Positions 7,804 through 15,332 of a stretch of 23,083 nt of DNA are shown in pieces. A program made the translations under genes and the position numbers. The DNA comes from Candidatus Zixiibacteriota bacterium. Lineage in GTDB: Bacteria > Zixibacteria > MSB-5A5 > DSPP01. The DNA lies in the NCBI GenBank assembly GCA_022614805.1, contig JAKEHY010000003.1, forward strand, positions 1 through 23,083, in the 5' to 3' direction. The notes below the pieces were generated by a model. The model had not been told where the DNA came from and did no database searches. It was given only the letters and a program-made list of their open reading frames with translations. Within the stretch, counting starts at the first letter, position 1. The number at the start of each line of letters is the position of its first letter.

Positions 7804-9213
7804 TTATAACTGCGGCTCGTTTATGCGGTACTCTTTTATTTTGTAAAGTAGCGAGCGATAGGAAATCTCCAGAATATCCGCCGCCTTGCGCCGGTTCCAG
7901 TTGGTCTTCTGCAAAACTTCGGCAATGACCCGTTTTTCCTCCCGGGTAACGATATCATCCACCCGCTTTTTGAGCGCATAGCCGGCCGCCGGCGAACCAG
8001 CCGAGCTGGAGGCTGAAACGGCGGCATAGGCCGGTATGCTGACCATTCCGCTGCCGGCGGACAAAAGGGAGGGAATGATGCCGTCGTCCTCCCGCACCAC
8101 CACCTGTTTGATGACGTTCTCCAACTGGCGCACGTTTCCGGGCCAATGAAAGCCTTGCATCCGGGCCATGTTGTCCGGCGAAACGGACTGAAATTTCTTT
8201 CCGTACAGCGCGTTGTAGCGGGATAAAAAATGGGCCACCAGAAGGGGAATGTCCTCCGGCCGCTCCCGCAAAGGGGGCAAAAGGATGGCCACTTCGTTCA
8301 GCCGGTAAAACAAATCGTCGCGCATCTGATGCTGGGCAATCGCCGCCTCCATATCCTTGTTGGTGGCGCAGACGATGCGGACGTCGACGTGAATGTTTTG
8401 GATTCCCCCCACGCGGACGAACTCATGCTGCTCAATCACCTGCAAGAGCTTGGACTGCAGCTCCATCGGCATATCCCCGATTTCGTCCAAAAACATCGTC
8501 CCCTTGTTGGCCACCTCAAAGCGCCCCGGCTTGGTCTTGTGCGCCCCGGTAAAGGCCCCCTTCTCGTAGCCAAAAAGTTCCGCCTCCAGCAAATCGCGCG
8601 GGATGGCGGCGCAGTTGACCTTCACGAACGGTTCGGCCCGGCGGGCCGACAGGCTGTGAATCATCCGGGCCACAATCTCCTTGCCGGTGCCGGACTCCCC
8701 CCGGATGACCACCGAGAGCTCCGAGTCGGCCACCTGCTCGATGATGTTTTTCACCTCCAGCATCCGGGCGGAATCTCCCACAAACGTGTCGTACTGCCTT
8801 TTGGCAATCAGCTCCGATTTTAAATGGGAGACCTCTTTTTTCAGCCGGCTCTTTTCCAAAACGTTGTGAATGTGGATTTCCACTTCCCGCACGTCGAACG
8901 GCTTGGTGATGAACTCGGAAGCCCCGTGGCGGATCGATTCAACTATGTTTTTGGTCTCGCCGTGTCCTGAAAGCATAATCACGTCCAGGCCGCCGTCGGC
9001 CGCCTTCAGTTTCTGCAGCACCTCCAGCCCGGAAAGCCCCGGCATCTTGATGTCCAAAAGCACCAGGTTCGGTTTTATCTTGGAGACCTGTTGAATCCCC
9101 TCGACGCCGTCGCGCGCGCCGACGATTTCAAAATCCTCCAGTCCCTCGGACAAAATCCAGGGAACCTTCGGGTCGTCGTCAATGACCACTATTTTAGGTT
9201 TATCTTTAGCCAT
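7804..9213 (-). CDS. Sigma-54-dependent response regulator, NtrC/AtoC type
   Basis: 469 aa with the full three-domain layout. The receiver domain (1-125) has the acidic pocket IDDDP, phospho-acceptor Asp54 in LLDIKMPG and Lys104 in TKPF. The AAA+ sigma-54 activation domain (about 143-370) has Walker A GESGTGKE (172-179), the sigma-54-contacting GAFTGA loop (219-224), Walker B FLDEIGD (241-247) and WPGNVRQLEN (357-366). A Ser/Ala-rich linker (about 385-412) leads to a Fis-type helix-turn-helix (about 425-463, NRRKAADILEI). Family knowledge says phosphorylation drives oligomerisation and ATP-dependent opening of sigma-54 promoters. No histidine kinase is adjacent, so it is an orphan regulator here. 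ATG at 9213 gives the standard N-terminus; its ribosome site is weak. Confidence 0.95.
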   Translation of the reverse strand: MAKDKPKIVVIDDDPKVPWILSEGLEDFEIVGARDGVEGIQQVSKIKPNLVLLDIKMPGLSGLEVLQKLKAADGGLDVIMLSGHGETKNIVESIRHGASEFITKPFDVREVEIHIHNVLEKSRLKKEVSHLKSELIAKRQYDTFVGDSARMLEVKNIIEQVADSELSVVIRGESGTGKEIVARMIHSLSARRAEPFVKVNCAAIPRDLLEAELFGYEKGAFTGAHKTKPGRFEVANKGTMFLDEIGDMPMELQSKLLQVIEQHEFVRVGGIQNIHVDVRIVCATNKDMEAAIAQHQMRDDLFYRLNEVAILLPPLRERPEDIPLLVAHFLSRYNALYGKKFQSVSPDNMARMQGFHWPGNVRQLENVIKQVVVREDDGIIPSLLSAGSGMVSIPAYAAVSASSSAGSPAAGYALKKRVDDIVTREEKRVIAEVLQKTNWNRRKAADILEISYRSLLYKIKEYRINEPQL

Positions 9214-9534
9214 TCCGCACTTTCTTGATGCCGTCCCAAACGCAAGCTCTTTCTCCCCCAGCCAACGCGCCCCAAGTCAGACTAAAGCCCCCTTCCATCG
9301 TTAATATATCGGCTTTTGCTTGCAAATGGTTAGCATTTTTTTGCAGAAAGGGCCGCGAGCGTCGACAAACAGCCCGGGGTTGAACGGGGTGCGATTTTTC
9401 CCGGGAATTTGAAAGGCCGTGCTTCCGTCCCTACACTTAAAAAGATTGACAACTTTCCCTTCTCTCCTTATTCTCATAAAATTGAGACCGATGTTCGGTA
9501 AAAGTTTTAGCGCCAAAAAGGAGTACCGTTCCCG
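9214..9534. other. Divergent intergenic region between the response regulator and the sigma/anti-sigma fusion gene
   Basis: A 321-base stretch without a supported gene. It separates divergently transcribed genes and should contain both promoters. The plus-strand promoter is visible (TTGACA at 9446). On the minus side there is an AT-rich patch around 9300-9345 but no clear paired -35/-10, and I found no TGGCAC-N5-TTGC sigma-54 site. An antisense frame through 9301-9780 is discounted because it overlaps the conserved coding region. Confidence 0.6.
9446..9474 (+). promoter_or_regulatory. Sigma-70-type promoter for the sigma/anti-sigma fusion gene
   Basis: A perfect -35 TTGACA (9446-9451) is followed by a 17-nt spacer and a -10 TATTCT (9469-9474). 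The ATG at 9535 is preceded by AAGGAG (11 nt spacing, a little long). This is the best housekeeping-type promoter in the window. Confidence 0.6.
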
Positions 9535-10551
9535 ATGAGTCCTACCTCCATCGACTCCGCTTTTGATTCCCGGCTGGTGGCCCAAGTCGCCTCCGGGGAC
9601 GCCAAAGCGGTGGGGAAGCTTTTCGACCGCTACGCCGGCTTGGCCTACAGTTTGGCCGTGCAGATGATTCGGGAGGAAGCCAAAGCGGAGCAAACCGTCT
9701 TTGAGCTTTTTGTCCGGCTCTGGCACGAGGCGGCCGGTTTGGATACTTCCCGGGAGGAAGTCAAAACCCGCATTTATCAAATCACCTATGCCCTTGCCAC
9801 AGCCCAGCTTCCCGCTTCGGACAAAACCGCCGAGCAGTTTGAAAATCTGACCGACATCGAACTGGAGGAAGTGCTGTCGAAGCAGCTTCCCGCCCCCGAG
9901 CTTTTGGAAAAATTAAAAGCCAAGCTTATGGCAACCATAGACTTGGAAAAACCGAAACAAGCTTCCCCTTCTCCAACCGGGACGAATTCCGGCCCCTCTC
10001 TTTACGGGACACCATCGGTTTCGAACATAGCCGGGGGAAGCCGGGCTATCTGGCCCCTTCTGGCCTTCGGTTTTGGCATCATCGCCGGCCTTTTGGCCGT
10101 CTATTCCAGTTTTAATGCCCGCAGGCTTTCCGGGCAGTTGCGGGAATCCACCATCGAGTTTGTCGCTTTGCGTCAGGAACTGAAAACCACCCAGGCCAAG
10201 CTCGATTTCGCCCTTTCGCCGCAAACGGAAGTTTTGACTCTGACCGGTCAGCCCTCCACGCCAACCGCCCGCGCCAAGCTGGTTTGGGACCCCGCCGAAG
10301 GCCAGGGAATTTTACTCACTTCCGGACTGGCCCCGGCTCCGGCGGATAAAAGCTACCAGCTCTGGGTGATTGCCGGCGGCAAACCGGTTTCGGTCGCCGT
10401 CTTCGTGGTCGATTCCACCGGCAAAGCTGAAGTCCGCTTCGCCCACCTCCCTCCCTCCGAACAGGTCTATGCTTTCAACGTCACTTTGGAACTTTCCGGC
10501 GGCGTGGCCGAACCGACCGGAGATAAACTTTTATCGGGATCGCGCCTGTAG
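9535..10551 (+). CDS. Sigma region-2-like domain fused to RskA-type anti-sigma domain
   Basis: 338 aa. Residues about 12-88 match an ECF sigma-70 region 2: LVAQVASGDAKAVGKLFDRY, then YSLAVQMIREEAKAEQTVFE and LFVRLWHEAA. No region 4 helix-turn-helix follows. A proline-rich linker (about 139-165) leads to a TM helix at about 173-190, a short coiled coil (about 195-225) and an anti-sigma-K (RskA) C-terminal domain at about 230-335, with VWDPAEGQGILL, SYQLWVI and GKPVSVAVF. RskA proteins are membrane anti-sigma factors with a cytoplasmic N-terminal zinc-finger-type sigma-binding domain; here that position is taken by the sigma-like domain and no HxxxCxxC is present. No ECF sigma gene is adjacent. 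The product may be a sigma decoy or a membrane-tethered sigma remnant; that is inference. Own promoter upstream and intrinsic terminator downstream, so monocistronic. Confidence 0.82.
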   Translation: MSPTSIDSAFDSRLVAQVASGDAKAVGKLFDRYAGLAYSLAVQMIREEAKAEQTVFELFVRLWHEAAGLDTSREEVKTRIYQITYALATAQLPASDKTAEQFENLTDIELEEVLSKQLPAPELLEKLKAKLMATIDLEKPKQASPSPTGTNSGPSLYGTPSVSNIAGGSRAIWPLLAFGFGIIAGLLAVYSSFNARRLSGQLRESTIEFVALRQELKTTQAKLDFALSPQTEVLTLTGQPSTPTARAKLVWDPAEGQGILLTSGLAPAPADKSYQLWVIAGGKPVSVAVFVVDSTGKAEVRFAHLPPSEQVYAFNVTLELSGGVAEPTGDKLLSGSRL

Positions 10552-10577
10552 GGGTTCAATAAATTGAACCCGTTTTT
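10552..10577 (+). terminator. Intrinsic terminator of the sigma/anti-sigma fusion gene
   Basis: GGGTTCAAT (10552-10560) and ATTGAACCC (10563-10571) form a 9-bp inverted repeat starting at the base after the TAG, followed by G and five Ts, then ATTTT. Shape and position fit a rho-independent terminator well. Confidence 0.85.
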
Positions 10578-10586
10578 ATTTTCCGT

Positions 10587-10716
10587 TTTTCGTAGGGGCG
10601 CATTGCTATGCGCCCTTCCCCCTTCCCGTATCGGGCTTGTCCCGAGTGAAATCGAGGGGAAGGGGGCCGGGGGTCAGGTCGCCTTCGTAGGGGCAATCCC
10701 TCCGTGGTTGCCCTGG
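10587..10716. repeat. Intergenic hairpin-repeat cluster (GTAGGGGC family) with nested 24-nt element
   Basis: Three modules lie end to end. At 10591-10616, GTAGGGGC begins a perfect 8-bp hairpin, GGGCGCAT/ATGCGCCC. At about 10612-10680 lies a C-rich/G-rich hairpin ending CCGGGGGTCAGGTC, interrupted by a 24-nt segment (10636-10659) containing CCCGAGTGAAATCGAGGG. At 10687-10713, GTAGGGGCAATCCCTCCG runs straight into TGGTTGCCC. All three module types recur downstream of dnaN at 18.1-18.26 kb, so these are dispersed, REP-like elements. No gene is seen in 10552-10718. Confidence 0.75.
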
Positions 10717-10718
10717 TA

Positions 10719-13001
10719 TTAAATTTTCAGGTACGAAAGATACCGCTCAAACTCGTTGATTGAAATATCGGGAGAGGATATCAAGGTCGAAAACGCTTTT
10801 GTTAAGGTCTCATAATAAATATAGGCCAGCTTTCTCTCTAAAAAGTTTGGATGGCCAATAAATGAAGATTCCGTCAATTCTTGAATAACTTTCTTTTCTC
10901 TTTTCTTTGGGGCTACAATTACAAGTCGGCGATGTCGCGCAATATCGGAATCAACTTCCAAAAGAGAGTAAAACCTTTCAAGCCCACTTAAAATGGACGT
11001 ATGTTCTTCCACCTCAAAAGCAAAAATTGGCTCACCTTTGAAAAACCAAATGCAATCAATTTGTTCAATCCGCTTTTTCTGTATATCCGACAATTTAGTC
11101 AGAGGCAGCTCATCAAAACATTTCAAATTCTTAAAGACCTCCGCTCCGGCGGAAGCGGTCTCCCGTTTTCCCACATATGGCTGCAAGCCGAGCTTCACGG
11201 CGAGGGCGCACAATCGGTAAATCATCTGGTTGTGCGTGGTGGTGTTTGGAATTTGTGAAAGGGAAGATTTTTCCAGAAATTCCATCTCCCCCTGAAAAAC
11301 CAACTCCGAAGGATCTTTCAATTCCCAGTTTTTTCCATCCCGGGAGATAGCAACTTCTTTCAAAACATCCTGAATCTCCTTGTTGCTCGGCGTATGCCCG
11401 TTGATTAAAAGCGGTAGAATTGTGGTAATTAACTTGTCAAAATTGGCCTTCCTTTCCCGCCGCAAGAGGCTGATAAGATAGTACCGGATTCTTTCTCGTG
11501 GCGGAATGTATTGCCCAATTTTTTGGGCGTTTTCTTTGCGGATATGCCACCGTTCATCCATCCCAAGGTCAAATTCTTTGGATAAAATTTCAATTACATC
11601 ATCTGTATTTTTCAAAGCCACTTTATCAATCAAATTCGCTTCAAAAAGTTCCGGCACTACCGCCCGCATAATTTCGTCCAGCGTAGCGCCGCCCGATTTG
11701 ACTATTTCGCGCTCGGCCGCGTTCAAAATTACCCGGAGGGTTTCAAGCGGTTGCGGGTGGGCTGCCGGATACAAATTTTTCGACTTGCGAAAATTAACAA
11801 TTAACGACTCGCCCAAAACCCGCAAAGGGTTTTTGACCTTGTGAAAGGTTTGCTTGCTTAACGGCTGGGCCACCGTGTTGACGTATTCGAATCCGGCGTC
11901 TTTTGCCGCGTCCCGAATGGCATACCACAGGTTGACCTCTTTGTGATGAAAGACCAGAGACATCCAGCCGTCTTTTTTCAAAACTTGATGCATTTCGGCA
12001 ATGGACTGCCCGAGCAAATCGAGATAGTCTTCTTTGGTGTGCTCGATGTCCCCGCCTTCAATCACTTCTAATTGCCGGTGCTGTGGGGGAACTTTAAAAC
12101 CGAGCCACGCATCCCACATTATGCTCAAATCCAAATAGGCAATGTGCTTGCCGTAGGGCGGGTCGGTGTAGATGTAATCCACCGAATATTCTTTGATGAA
12201 CTTTGACAATCGGGTGGCGGAATCGACGTAGGAACGAAAAGTATCCCCTTCTTTAAAGAATTTCCCGATGAGGTCATTGCTGGCCTGTTTGGCTCTTTTT
12301 ACCATTCGAAAACGAATGGCGAATAAGTCCCAAGTATCTCTTTCACTCGGACTTTCGGGCACCCAATATCTAAAAACTTTAAAAATTCCACTGTCGCCGC
12401 CACCTTTGTGTGCTGGGTCAATGGAATATGTCCGGCTTGCCCGATGCAAGATTCCTGAAAAGGTAAAAAGCATTAAATTGCGGGTTTTGGGGTCCCCGAT
12501 TTTCTTGATTTCTTTCAGAAGCCGCGCCAATACTATTAGCTCCCGTTTTCCAAAGAGGTCTTCCACGTAGGGAACATCGGCGTTGGATGGCAGCTTCACT
12601 CCCTTGGGGTACCAATCGGTAATTTTATAGTCCTCTATTTCTTTATCCTTCGCCTTTCTTACAAATTCTACGGTCGTTTTCATTCGACCTTGCAGTTGCC
12701 CGAATTCTTCTGCAAACAGTTTCAAATCTACCGGAGCGATGCAGGTCTGACGGGTGATAAAATCCGATAGCGGAGCTATATCTACGGCTATCGCTTTGCG
12801 TCGTTCCGTCAATGACTCAATGGCAGTGACCCCGCTACCCGAAAATGGATCTAAAACCGTATCCCCTTTTTCGGAATAATTGAGAATGTATGCTTTTACG
12901 ACATTGGAAGATTGTTTGGTAAAATACGGATGAATTTTATAATGCCAAGCCTTGTGCTTTTCAGGCGTAACAGCCCGGTCAATTGGCTTTATTTCTTCCA
13001 T
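10719..13001 (-). CDS. Bifunctional DNA methyltransferase with C-terminal PD-(D/E)XK-like nuclease domain
   Basis: 760 aa. The N-terminal half is an amino-methyltransferase: AdoMet motif I LDPFSGSGVTAIES (50-63) comes before catalytic motif IV TDPPYG (279-284), so the order is I then IV. DPPY favours N6-adenine methylation, but N4-cytosine cannot be excluded. Residues about 415-580 are a helical linker of unknown function. The C-terminal part (about 590-740) contains IDCIWFFKG followed by FEVEEHTSI (D649, E663-x-E665), the arrangement seen in PD-(D/E)XK-like domains of restriction enzymes, then a GLERFYSLL helix and LVIVAPKK strand. This suggests a single-polypeptide restriction-modification enzyme, though nuclease activity is not proven. 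No specificity subunit is adjacent. No Shine-Dalgarno precedes ATG 13001. It may be mobile defence DNA inserted in the origin region. Confidence 0.83.
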   Translation of the reverse strand: MEEIKPIDRAVTPEKHKAWHYKIHPYFTKQSSNVVKAYILNYSEKGDTVLDPFSGSGVTAIESLTERRKAIAVDIAPLSDFITRQTCIAPVDLKLFAEEFGQLQGRMKTTVEFVRKAKDKEIEDYKITDWYPKGVKLPSNADVPYVEDLFGKRELIVLARLLKEIKKIGDPKTRNLMLFTFSGILHRASRTYSIDPAHKGGGDSGIFKVFRYWVPESPSERDTWDLFAIRFRMVKRAKQASNDLIGKFFKEGDTFRSYVDSATRLSKFIKEYSVDYIYTDPPYGKHIAYLDLSIMWDAWLGFKVPPQHRQLEVIEGGDIEHTKEDYLDLLGQSIAEMHQVLKKDGWMSLVFHHKEVNLWYAIRDAAKDAGFEYVNTVAQPLSKQTFHKVKNPLRVLGESLIVNFRKSKNLYPAAHPQPLETLRVILNAAEREIVKSGGATLDEIMRAVVPELFEANLIDKVALKNTDDVIEILSKEFDLGMDERWHIRKENAQKIGQYIPPRERIRYYLISLLRRERKANFDKLITTILPLLINGHTPSNKEIQDVLKEVAISRDGKNWELKDPSELVFQGEMEFLEKSSLSQIPNTTTHNQMIYRLCALAVKLGLQPYVGKRETASAGAEVFKNLKCFDELPLTKLSDIQKKRIEQIDCIWFFKGEPIFAFEVEEHTSILSGLERFYSLLEVDSDIARHRRLVIVAPKKREKKVIQELTESSFIGHPNFLERKLAYIYYETLTKAFSTLISSPDISINEFERYLSYLKI

Positions 13002-13133
13002 TTATCAAAATTTAACAAAAAGATGGATTACCGCAACATTAATGGGTGGCCACGGGGAGCCAAAAATCTATTGGTTTGTGGAGATTTTTGGAAAAAATGA
13101 AATTGGAGAGGAAACGAAGCTCTTTCGGAACGC

Positions 13134-13793
13134 CTAAATCGCCTTCAACTCGGCTTCGTCCATCCGGACGAAAAGCCGGTACTTCTGCCCGACCGCAAGC
13201 ACCCGCGGGTCGGTTTCCACCGTGCGGACGACCGCAATGGGCAAAAACTTGTTCATGCCGACAATCCAATCGGCGAAATCGGCGGCCTGGTCGGAGTTGG
13301 TAAAAACGTAGGTGGCCCCGGCCTCGTCGATAAACTCAATCCGCGTCACCCGGGCCGTGTGCATCGGCCCCAAAAAGGAAAAAAACGGCTTCCACACCAC
13401 CACCTGGGTGATGACTTTGATGTTCGGCTTAAGATAGGGAACCTTCACCGCCACCCCGGATTCCCCCTCCTGAAACTCGATGTAAAAAGCCCCGTCCCTG
13501 GCCTGCTTGACCTCTATTTGCGCCTGGGGGGAATTAAACTGCAGCGAGCGGAAGTTGGAACGCTGGGAAGAAAGCCAGAAAAGCGCCTGCGCCGTCAAAA
13601 CGAAAAGAAGTCCGGCCACCAAAGGCAAAAAAACCTGGAATCCCTGTTGAAAGCGAATCGGTTCCCCCTTGCGCGCCGCCCGTATGCCCATGACTTTTCG
13701 CACCAGGGCGTAGACGACTCCGGCCAGGCCGAACCCAAAGAAAAAAATGGCAATCAGGCTTAACGTTGAAAGTTTTGGCATACCATCCCCCAT
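13134..13793 (-). CDS. Two-TM membrane protein of unknown function
   Basis: Up to 219 aa. Hydrophobic helices lie at about 11-31 and 52-75; the basic loop between them (RKVMGIRAARKG) suggests it is cytoplasmic, placing the roughly 140-residue C-terminal part outside the membrane. That part is mixed alpha/beta with no motif I recognise; it ends with YRLFVRMDEAELKAI. ATG at 13793 opens the frame, but ATG at 13781 has a better ribosome site (GGGGGATGGT just upstream), so the true protein may be four residues shorter. It sits leftward of the M23-like gene on the same strand, separated by 176 bases that include a pair of DnaA boxes. I assign no function. Confidence 0.7.
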   Translation of the reverse strand: MGDGMPKLSTLSLIAIFFFGFGLAGVVYALVRKVMGIRAARKGEPIRFQQGFQVFLPLVAGLLFVLTAQALFWLSSQRSNFRSLQFNSPQAQIEVKQARDGAFYIEFQEGESGVAVKVPYLKPNIKVITQVVVWKPFFSFLGPMHTARVTRIEFIDEAGATYVFTNSDQAADFADWIVGMNKFLPIAVVRTVETDPRVLAVGQKYRLFVRMDEAELKAI

Positions 13794-13885
13794 TTTAATA
13801 TCTTTCCTAATCCATTAAAAACCAAGCGGTTTGAGCTTCCCTTTCAGTCATAATTCCGTCAAAATCATTCTCCCCATCTAAAACC

Positions 13886-13964
13886 TGTGGAAAAGGGTTT
13901 AATTCTTGGTTTAATGTTACAAAGTTAACCCCTTGCAGGGCTATGCAATGGGGCCTTTTCCACA
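13886..13964. promoter_or_regulatory. Inverted pair of DnaA boxes enclosing a nested hairpin
   Basis: TGTGGAAAAGG (13886-13896) and CCTTTTCCACA (13954-13964) form a perfect 11-bp inverted repeat; each contains TTTTCCACA, which fits the DnaA-box consensus TTWTNCACA. Between them CCCCTTGCA and TGCAATGGGG form an inner imperfect hairpin. The site lies about 1.4 kb from dnaA, upstream of the gene at 13134-13793, and could be an accessory oriC sub-region or a DnaA-responsive operator. Confidence 0.55.
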
Positions 13965-13969
13965 TATTT

Positions 13970-14776
13970 TTAAGAGTTACTCACACCCGTATTTTGGACT
14001 CCTTCACTGGGAGGGGGTTTGCGGCCCTGAATCGGTGATGCGTCAATGGTTTTATCCAAAAAGGCGGCAAAGGGATTGACCGGCTGTCCCGCTTTGAACA
14101 CCCCGAATTCCAATTTGCCGGACCCAAAGCGGGGTGGGGTGGCCAGGCCCAAAGCCTCTCCCAGGCGCAAAACATCCCCCTTTTTTACGAAGGGGGAAAG
14201 ATTTCCGGCATAGGTCGAAAGGTATCCGTTTTTATGCTGAATGGTGACCATCCAGTTCACCAGGCTGTTGTGAACGACCTCCGCCACCACTCCGCTGCCG
14301 GAGGCCCGCACCGTGTCTTTTTTTTCGAAGCGGATTACGATTCGGTCGGCCTTGGGCTCCACCCGGCCGTCCAACGGAAAAATTCGGGCCCCGTTTTCAT
14401 CCCCGGCCAAAATGGCAAAGCCCGGCCGCTCCTTCCGCACCGAATCTTTCTTCCCCCGCTTCTGGGCCAATTCAATGCCCACCAGCCGCGCCATCCGGGA
14501 GGCCATCTCGTGCGAGAGGGCCAGCTCTTTTTCGATAAAGGAAAGCCGCTCCACCACTGCCGAGCTTTCCGCCCCATTCACTTTATAGCCGGCCGGAATC
14601 GGGAAAAAAAGATAGGAGAGCAGCAGCACCGCAAAAAAACCGACCGGCAGGGCGGCCAATAGATACAAAATGCCGGCCGGAATGCGTAAAACCAATCCTC
14701 CCCTTCGGTCGGAGGAGGCAATGGATACGGTAATGCCCCGCTTGTTCATCTCCGTTTGTTTTTTCGACACAACCAT
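13970..14776 (-). CDS. Membrane-anchored degenerate M23/LytM-like protein
   Basis: 268 aa from ATG 14776; an upstream in-frame TTG at 14794 falls at the predicted promoter and is not used here. A TM helix spans about 34-60, a short helical or coiled segment about 73-108, and the C-terminal domain (about 125-240) follows the LytM/M23 fold: VRASGSGVVAEV, MVTIQHKNGYLSTYAGNL, VKKGDVLRLGEALGLA, then GKLEFGVFKAGQPVNP. Active M23 enzymes have HxxxD and HxH; here the HLHFE motif reads KLEFG and the first His/Asp site reads as PKADRIVIRF, so the zinc ligands are gone. Like the degenerate LytM domains of EnvC and NlpD it may bind and regulate a cell-wall hydrolase rather than cut. It lies next to the candidate origin, transcribed away from dnaA. 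Confidence 0.82.
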   Translation of the reverse strand: MVVSKKQTEMNKRGITVSIASSDRRGGLVLRIPAGILYLLAALPVGFFAVLLLSYLFFPIPAGYKVNGAESSAVVERLSFIEKELALSHEMASRMARLVGIELAQKRGKKDSVRKERPGFAILAGDENGARIFPLDGRVEPKADRIVIRFEKKDTVRASGSGVVAEVVHNSLVNWMVTIQHKNGYLSTYAGNLSPFVKKGDVLRLGEALGLATPPRFGSGKLEFGVFKAGQPVNPFAAFLDKTIDASPIQGRKPPPSEGVQNTGVSNS

Positions 14777-14797
14777 TCTCTTTCTTAACCCCAACCT

Positions 14798-14825
14798 ATT
14801 AAATCGATTCGTGCAAAAAAATCAA
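14798..14825 (-). promoter_or_regulatory. Predicted promoter of the M23-like gene
   Basis: On the minus strand TTGATT (14820-14825) and TTTAAT (14798-14803) are separated by 16 bases. Transcription would start about 10-15 bases before ATG 14776, which supports that start over the TTG at 14794. Confidence 0.4.
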
Positions 14826-15062
14826 TCCTGTTTATTCAGATATTTTCCTTCGTTCGGGTGGGTCTGCCCTGAACAAGCTGAAATATCTTACCTCCCTTCC
14901 ACCAAACTACGGGTAGTTATTCACTCGTATCCGAACACCAAAATCCCAATTTGTTGCCATACGGACAAGTGCCACGAACATGTCCGAGTTCAAAAAAACA
15001 GTTTGAATAGATATTGTATTTCAATAAATTAAGAGTTTTCCACTTTTTAGCAAACTTTTACC

Positions 15063-15091
15063 TTGACTTGATGTAACGGTCTGTTTATTTT
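15063..15091 (+). promoter_or_regulatory. Predicted dnaA promoter
   Basis: TTGACT (15063-15068), a 17-nt spacer and TATTTT (15086-15091) fit a housekeeping promoter. The leader would be about 235 bases and would include the DnaA box at 15200-15208, compatible with the autoregulation of dnaA known in other bacteria. Confidence 0.4.
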
Positions 15092-15332
15092 GATCTAACT
15101 TTATGAGGCGTAAGCTGTTATGGGATGTTGAAAAGTTTTGTCATCGGTCCAATTCCTTGTCCCGCAACGTAAATCGCCTCTCGTTTTTCGACAGCCATTT
15201 GTGGATAATTTGGGCAAAAACCCATAACTATCGGCTATCCGCTTGGCTGTCTTCGTATTAAGTTGCCAGGTTAGTGTCGAAAACTTTTAACTTTAGCCAG
15301 CGGCTCGATTTCGTTTTAGAGCGGGAGGAAAA

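Larger units (their letters stand above)
14777..15332. other. Candidate oriC region upstream of dnaA
   Basis: A 556-base gap with no supported gene. It holds a perfect DnaA box (TGTGGATAA, 15200-15208, complement of TTATCCACA) and near-boxes TTATTCACT (14917-14925) and TTTTCCACT (15036-15044), each differing at the last base. An AT-rich stretch at about 15000-15060 could serve as the unwinding element. Small inverted repeats occur at 14905-14918 (AACTAC/GTAGTT) and around 14961-14986 (CGGACA/TGTCCG). Position between divergent genes next to dnaA, and the strand switch of the flanking genes, support an origin. Only one exact box is present, so the functional origin may include the DnaA boxes near 13.9 kb. 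Confidence 0.6.

Noticed and set aside
7707-7928. Plus-strand frame of 73 codons
   Set aside because: It starts in the intergenic gap and reads antisense through the conserved helix-turn-helix end of the response regulator.
8230-8823. Plus-strand open frame of 197 codons
   Set aside because: It is antisense to the AAA+ domain of the response regulator and has no motif of its own.
9214-9534. Sigma-54 promoter near the sigma-54 regulator
   Set aside because: No TGGCAC-N5-TTGC match was found; the visible promoter is sigma-70-like.
9301-9780. Minus-strand open frame of 159 codons
   Set aside because: It overlaps the start of the sigma/anti-sigma gene, whose conserved sigma-like and RskA segments and strong promoter identify the real coding strand.
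10591-10713. Possible CRISPR array
   Set aside because: The repeats are few, have differing stems and no regular spacer lengths; no cas genes are present.
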